DNA from: Mumia xiangluensis
GTDB taxonomy: Bacteria; Actinomycetota; Actinomycetes; Propionibacteriales; Nocardioidaceae
Direction: 5' to 3'
Assembly: GCF_010994095.1 (NCBI RefSeq)
Contig: NZ_WJYO01000002.1
Location: 124,001-188,000, forward strand
DNA: 64,000 nucleotides
Positions within the stretch are counted from its first letter, which is position 1, and every line of letters starts with the position of its first letter. A program made the translations under genes and the position numbers. A model generated the notes under the pieces. It saw nothing but the letters and a program-made list of their open reading frames with translations. It was not told where the DNA came from and did no database searches. Below, in pieces: positions 59,512 to 64,000 of this stretch.

Positions 59512-60545
59512 CGCTCGACCGTCCGGGCGGCGCCTTCGGTGTGCGACACCTGCGGCCGGGCCCCGATCGTCGTGAGGAACAGGTCTCGCGTCCCCTCGGC
59601 GTCCACGTCGAGCGCCACGTCGACCAGGTGCCCGAGCGAGTCGACCCCGTGGACGCTGTCCTCGCCGAGGACGTAGCGGCGGTCGACGACGGTCTGCCCG
59701 CGCGTCAGGCCAGGTGCCAGCGCCACGTGCACGGGCCAGCGGTGTGTCGTGAGCAGCTCCGGTCGCGCGACGGCGCACACGGCCCCCGCGTCGCCGATCA
59801 GCCCGCCGTGGCCGACGGCCGGGTCGGAGCGGATCACGCCGTGCGAGTGGGCGAGGAGGCGCCCGGCCAGCGCAACGGCGGGATCGGGGTCGTCGCGCAG
59901 CACCTCGTACGTCGCCTGCTCCACCACGACCTGCGAGAACACGTCCAGGCCGTACATCGTCACCGGCAGGCCGGCCCCGAGGACGATCGCGGCCGCCTCC
60001 GGGTCGTGCCACACGTTGAACTCCGCGGACGCCGTCGCGTTGCCGCCCGTGACGGCCCCGCCCATCGCGACGATTCCGGCGATGTTCTGCTTGACCTCCG
60101 GGTACGCCCTCAGCAGCAGCGCGACGTTCGTCATCGGCGCCAGCGGGACCAGCGTCACCGGCTCGGGCGAGTCCAGGACCGCCATCCGCATCATCTCGAG
60201 CGCCCCGCCGCCGAACGTCGCGCGAGACGACGCCGGCAGGCCCTGGTCGCCGAGCCCGTCCGCACCGTGCACGTGACGGGCGTCGCGCGCGGTCTCCAGG
60301 AGCGGCTGCTCCGCCCCGCGGGCGACCGGGATCTCCGGGGCGTCCAGCGCGTCGAGCACTGCCAGCGTGTTGGCGACGACCTGGTCGACGTCGGCGTTGC
60401 CGGCCACACAGCTGATGCCGCGCACGTCGAGACCGGGGTGCCGCACCGCGAACATCAGCGCGAGAGCGTCGTCGACCCCGGTGTCGACGTCCAGCACGAC
60501 AGGTTGAGCCTGCGTCGTGCTGGGTTCGAGTGGAGCATGGGTCAT
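59508..60545 (-). CDS. Nucleoside hydrolase (inosine/uridine-preferring type)
   Basis: The 345-residue enzyme has the calcium-binding cluster VVLDVDTGVDDALALMFAVR near 16-35 (D-x-D-x4-D-D), a VTLVPLAPMTNVALLLRAYP segment near 130, GIVAMGGAVTGGNATASAEF near 160, and NVWHDPEAAAIVLGAGLPVT. These hydrolases cleave the N-glycosidic bond of ribonucleosides; purine or pyrimidine preference cannot be read from this. ATG 60545 has TACGGT exactly six bases upstream. It is coupled to the ribokinase gene for ribose salvage. Confidence 0.9.
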   Translation of the reverse strand: MTHAPLEPSTTQAQPVVLDVDTGVDDALALMFAVRHPGLDVRGISCVAGNADVDQVVANTLAVLDALDAPEIPVARGAEQPLLETARDARHVHGADGLGDQGLPASSRATFGGGALEMMRMAVLDSPEPVTLVPLAPMTNVALLLRAYPEVKQNIAGIVAMGGAVTGGNATASAEFNVWHDPEAAAIVLGAGLPVTMYGLDVFSQVVVEQATYEVLRDDPDPAVALAGRLLAHSHGVIRSDPAVGHGGLIGDAGAVCAVARPELLTTHRWPVHVALAPGLTRGQTVVDRRYVLGEDSVHGVDSLGHLVDVALDVDAEGTRDLFLTTIGARPQVSHTEGAARTVER

Positions 60546-60551
60546 GGGGTC

Positions 60552-60557
60552 ACCGTA
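60552..60557 (-). promoter_or_regulatory. Candidate -10 TACGGT, leaderless start of the nucleoside hydrolase
   Basis: Minus-strand TACGGT, six bases (GACCCC), then ATG 60545. Confidence 0.5.
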
Positions 60558-60714
60558 GTCGGATCGGCGTGTGCCGGACCTCACTTGGCCGGTCAGGCCG
60601 ACTTGGCTACCGTCGAAGTTTGGCGTTCTCCGCACGGAGTCCGCTCTCGAGCTCCTCCGACCGGCACGACGACGTCGAGGAAACACATCACGCGGGCACC
60701 GCGGGAAGGGACGC

Positions 60715-62843
<2,129 letters not shown>

Positions 62844-62848
62844 GGCCG

Positions 62849-62920
62849 CGTCCCCGATTCGTGGGATTGCGCACGGTTTAAGGGCGCAGATTCCTTGCCC
62901 TTTCCCACAAATCGGGGACG
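62849..62920. terminator. Forked palindrome between tgt and yhhQ
   Basis: An 18-bp inverted repeat with 17 matches (62849-62866 with 62903-62920) encloses AAGGGC (62880-62885) and GCCCTT (62897-62902), a second perfect stem. It separates convergent genes and should be a bidirectional terminator; its size and internal stem resemble dispersed palindromic repeats. Confidence 0.75.
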
Positions 62921-62939
62921 AGGCGCGTGGTCGCGTGCG

Positions 62940-63674
62940 TCAGTACGTCGGTTCGCGCGACTTCAGCCAGCCGATCACGAGCATCGTCACCGGCATCACG
63001 AGCAGCTCGACGCCGACCTTGTACACGAAGCCGACGATCGCGTAGTTCCAGAACTGCCCCATCGTCGTGATGCCGATGACCGAGGCGGCGATCGCACAGA
63101 AGATCAGGGTGTCCGCGAGCTCGCCGACGCCCGTGGACGTGATCAGACGCAGGAACAGCCCGCGCTCCGCCGTACGGGCCTTCATCCGCACCAGCACGAC
63201 ACTGTTGAGGAGCTGACCGACGACGTATCCGGCCAGGCTCGCGAGCACGATCTGCGGCACGAAGCCGAGGACCGCCTCGTACGCCGCCTGGTTCTCGTAG
63301 AACGACGCGCCCGGCGCCTCCTGCACGACGAGGAACGTCACCGACGCGAGGATCGCCATCGCGAAGCCGGTGATGATCGCGCGTCGCGCGGCCGCGAAGC
63401 CGTACACCTCGGAGATCACGTCGCCCAGGATGTAGGCGAGGGGGAACAGGAACGCCCCGCCGTCGGTGATGACGGGCCAGACCTGGAGGCTGCCGATCGA
63501 CCAGCTGCCCGATCCGAACTCGATGCCCTTGGTGGCGACGATGTTGGAGACGACCAGCACGACGCAGAACATCGCGAGGATGATGTCGAAGTGCGTCGAT
63601 CCTCGCGACGCGTAGCGTACGGCGCCCTCCGGCGCGGCGACCCCGCCCGCACCCTTGCGTGCACCCTCGCTCAT
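62940..63674 (-). CDS. yhhQ: Queuosine precursor transporter (YhhQ/QPTR family)
   Basis: The 244-residue VUT-family protein has about six transmembrane helices: HFDIILAMFCVVLVVSNIVA near 29, the WPVITDGGAFLFPLAYILGD near 67 typical of the family, VYGFAAARRAIITGFAMAIL, PQIVLASLAGYVVGQLLNSV and a late YKVGVELLVMPVTMLVIGWL. YhhQ imports queuine or preQ bases. ATG 63674 overlaps the stop of the next gene (ATGA). It converges on tgt. The N-terminal ~25 residues (EGARKGAGGVAAPEGAVRYA) are a soluble tail. Confidence 0.9.
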   Translation of the reverse strand: MSEGARKGAGGVAAPEGAVRYASRGSTHFDIILAMFCVVLVVSNIVATKGIEFGSGSWSIGSLQVWPVITDGGAFLFPLAYILGDVISEVYGFAAARRAIITGFAMAILASVTFLVVQEAPGASFYENQAAYEAVLGFVPQIVLASLAGYVVGQLLNSVVLVRMKARTAERGLFLRLITSTGVGELADTLIFCAIAASVIGITTMGQFWNYAIVGFVYKVGVELLVMPVTMLVIGWLKSREPTY

Positions 63675-64000
63675 GCGAACGGCCGGCGCTGGTCGAGCCG
63701 CAAGGACATCCGGCCGGCCCATCGCCACAGGCGCGCGACGGCGTCGCGGTCCTCGTCGGTCACGAGGTTCCCCATCAGGCGCAGGGCGATCGTCATCAGC
63801 GCGTACGACCTCATGCCGACAGGGCCTGCGGTGGTGACGACTCCCGGCACGGTCAGGATGCCGGCAAGGCGCCGCGCGATCGAGAACGCCTCGCCGTAGT
63901 GGTCGCGCAGCACCGCCGGCCACGCAGTGCCGAGGTCCGCGCCGGCAGCGAGCTCCTCCGCGACCAGACGTCCGGTCTCGAGCCCGTAGTCGATGCCTTC
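63671..64000 (-). CDS. Geranylgeranyl reductase-family flavoprotein, C-terminal 109 residues (5' end outside the window)
   Basis: The minus-strand frame is open to the right edge. It begins EGIDYGLETGRLVAEELAAG, which matches the late FAD-contact region of the geranylgeranyl/menaquinone reductase family (a G-E-G-I-x-Y-A-x-x-T/S-G-R pattern), followed by helices (YGEAFSIARRLAGILTVPGV; LMTIALRLMGNLVTDEDRDA) and a basic end. Such enzymes saturate isoprenoid double bonds, for example in menaquinone. The FAD fold and catalytic region are outside the window, so the substrate is not decidable here. It overlaps yhhQ by ATGA. Confidence 0.7.
   Translation of the reverse strand, partial: EGIDYGLETGRLVAEELAAGADLGTAWPAVLRDHYGEAFSIARRLAGILTVPGVVTTAGPVGMRSYALMTIALRLMGNLVTDEDRDAVARLWRWAGRMSLRLDQRRPFA

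Overview
The window is very GC-rich (about 70% by eye), with GTG starts, many 4-bp ATGA/GTGA gene overlaps and Gram-positive actinobacterial gene content: an ECF sigma/zinc anti-sigma pair, coproporphyrin-type haem genes, DUF3000, a SARP-like regulator, PPK2 and paired LuxR/LAL regulators. It looks like an actinobacterial chromosome, most like Nocardioidaceae; the family is an inference from gene content. I saw no tRNA, rRNA, insertion sequence, CRISPR array or prophage. Coding is dense; the only gene-free stretch over 300 bp is 25912-26247.

Region 1 (1-9324). After the first 60 codons of an aminoglycoside-phosphotransferase-like gene and a small hypothetical comes a tightly overlapped minus-strand operon, in transcription order: BchC-like dehydrogenase, QueD-like protein, GT4 glycosyltransferase, UPF0104 membrane protein, RibD-type reductase and GTP cyclohydrolase II. 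Divergent from it is a fused CDP-alcohol phosphotransferase/LtaS-like sulfatase membrane enzyme. I read the whole as an uncharacterised envelope pathway starting from GTP. A SigL-like ECF sigma factor and its zinc anti-sigma factor lie 3.5 kb away. The same bipartite promoter (TGAACC-N16-CGT) precedes both the sigma gene and the fusion gene.

Region 2 (9402-26934). A GltS-like FMN protein is followed by two tandem ~970-aa LuxR/LAL regulators whose 5' ends share a 103-bp near-identical block. Then comes a minus-strand six-gene module: a large acidic/pore-like protein, a gluzincin-type metallopeptidase, two unknowns, a multidomain tyrosinase and a DUF2182 membrane protein. A divergent SARP-like regulator has helically phased direct repeats upstream of it. 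This module is the best candidate for an undescribed system.

Region 3 (26974-36654) is mixed: a PQQ-type sugar dehydrogenase, a CDF transporter, an amidase, an M15 peptidase, a DUF4259 pair (one fused to leucine-rich-like repeats), RsgA and an AidB-like acyl-CoA dehydrogenase.

Region 4 (37120-40980) is an assimilatory sulfur operon (sirA, zinc ribbon, cysH, sirohydrochlorin chelatase) preceded by a leaderless Cys-containing leader peptide and a 13-bp dyad.

Region 5 (40985-51050) holds PPK2, MsrB, hemE-hemY-hemQ (coproporphyrin-dependent haem synthesis), DUF3000-RNase D, and a disulfide oxidoreductase with a potentially structured leader.

Region 6 (51117-64000) holds a fused SecDF, a DUF6636 lipoprotein, an SbcCD-like pair, a ribokinase-nucleoside hydrolase pair, Tgt with the YhhQ queuosine-precursor transporter, and the 3' end of a geranylgeranyl-reductase-family gene.

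A recurrent feature is a -10-like hexamer placed exactly six bases before the start codon of at least eleven genes, which is the arrangement expected for leaderless mRNAs.
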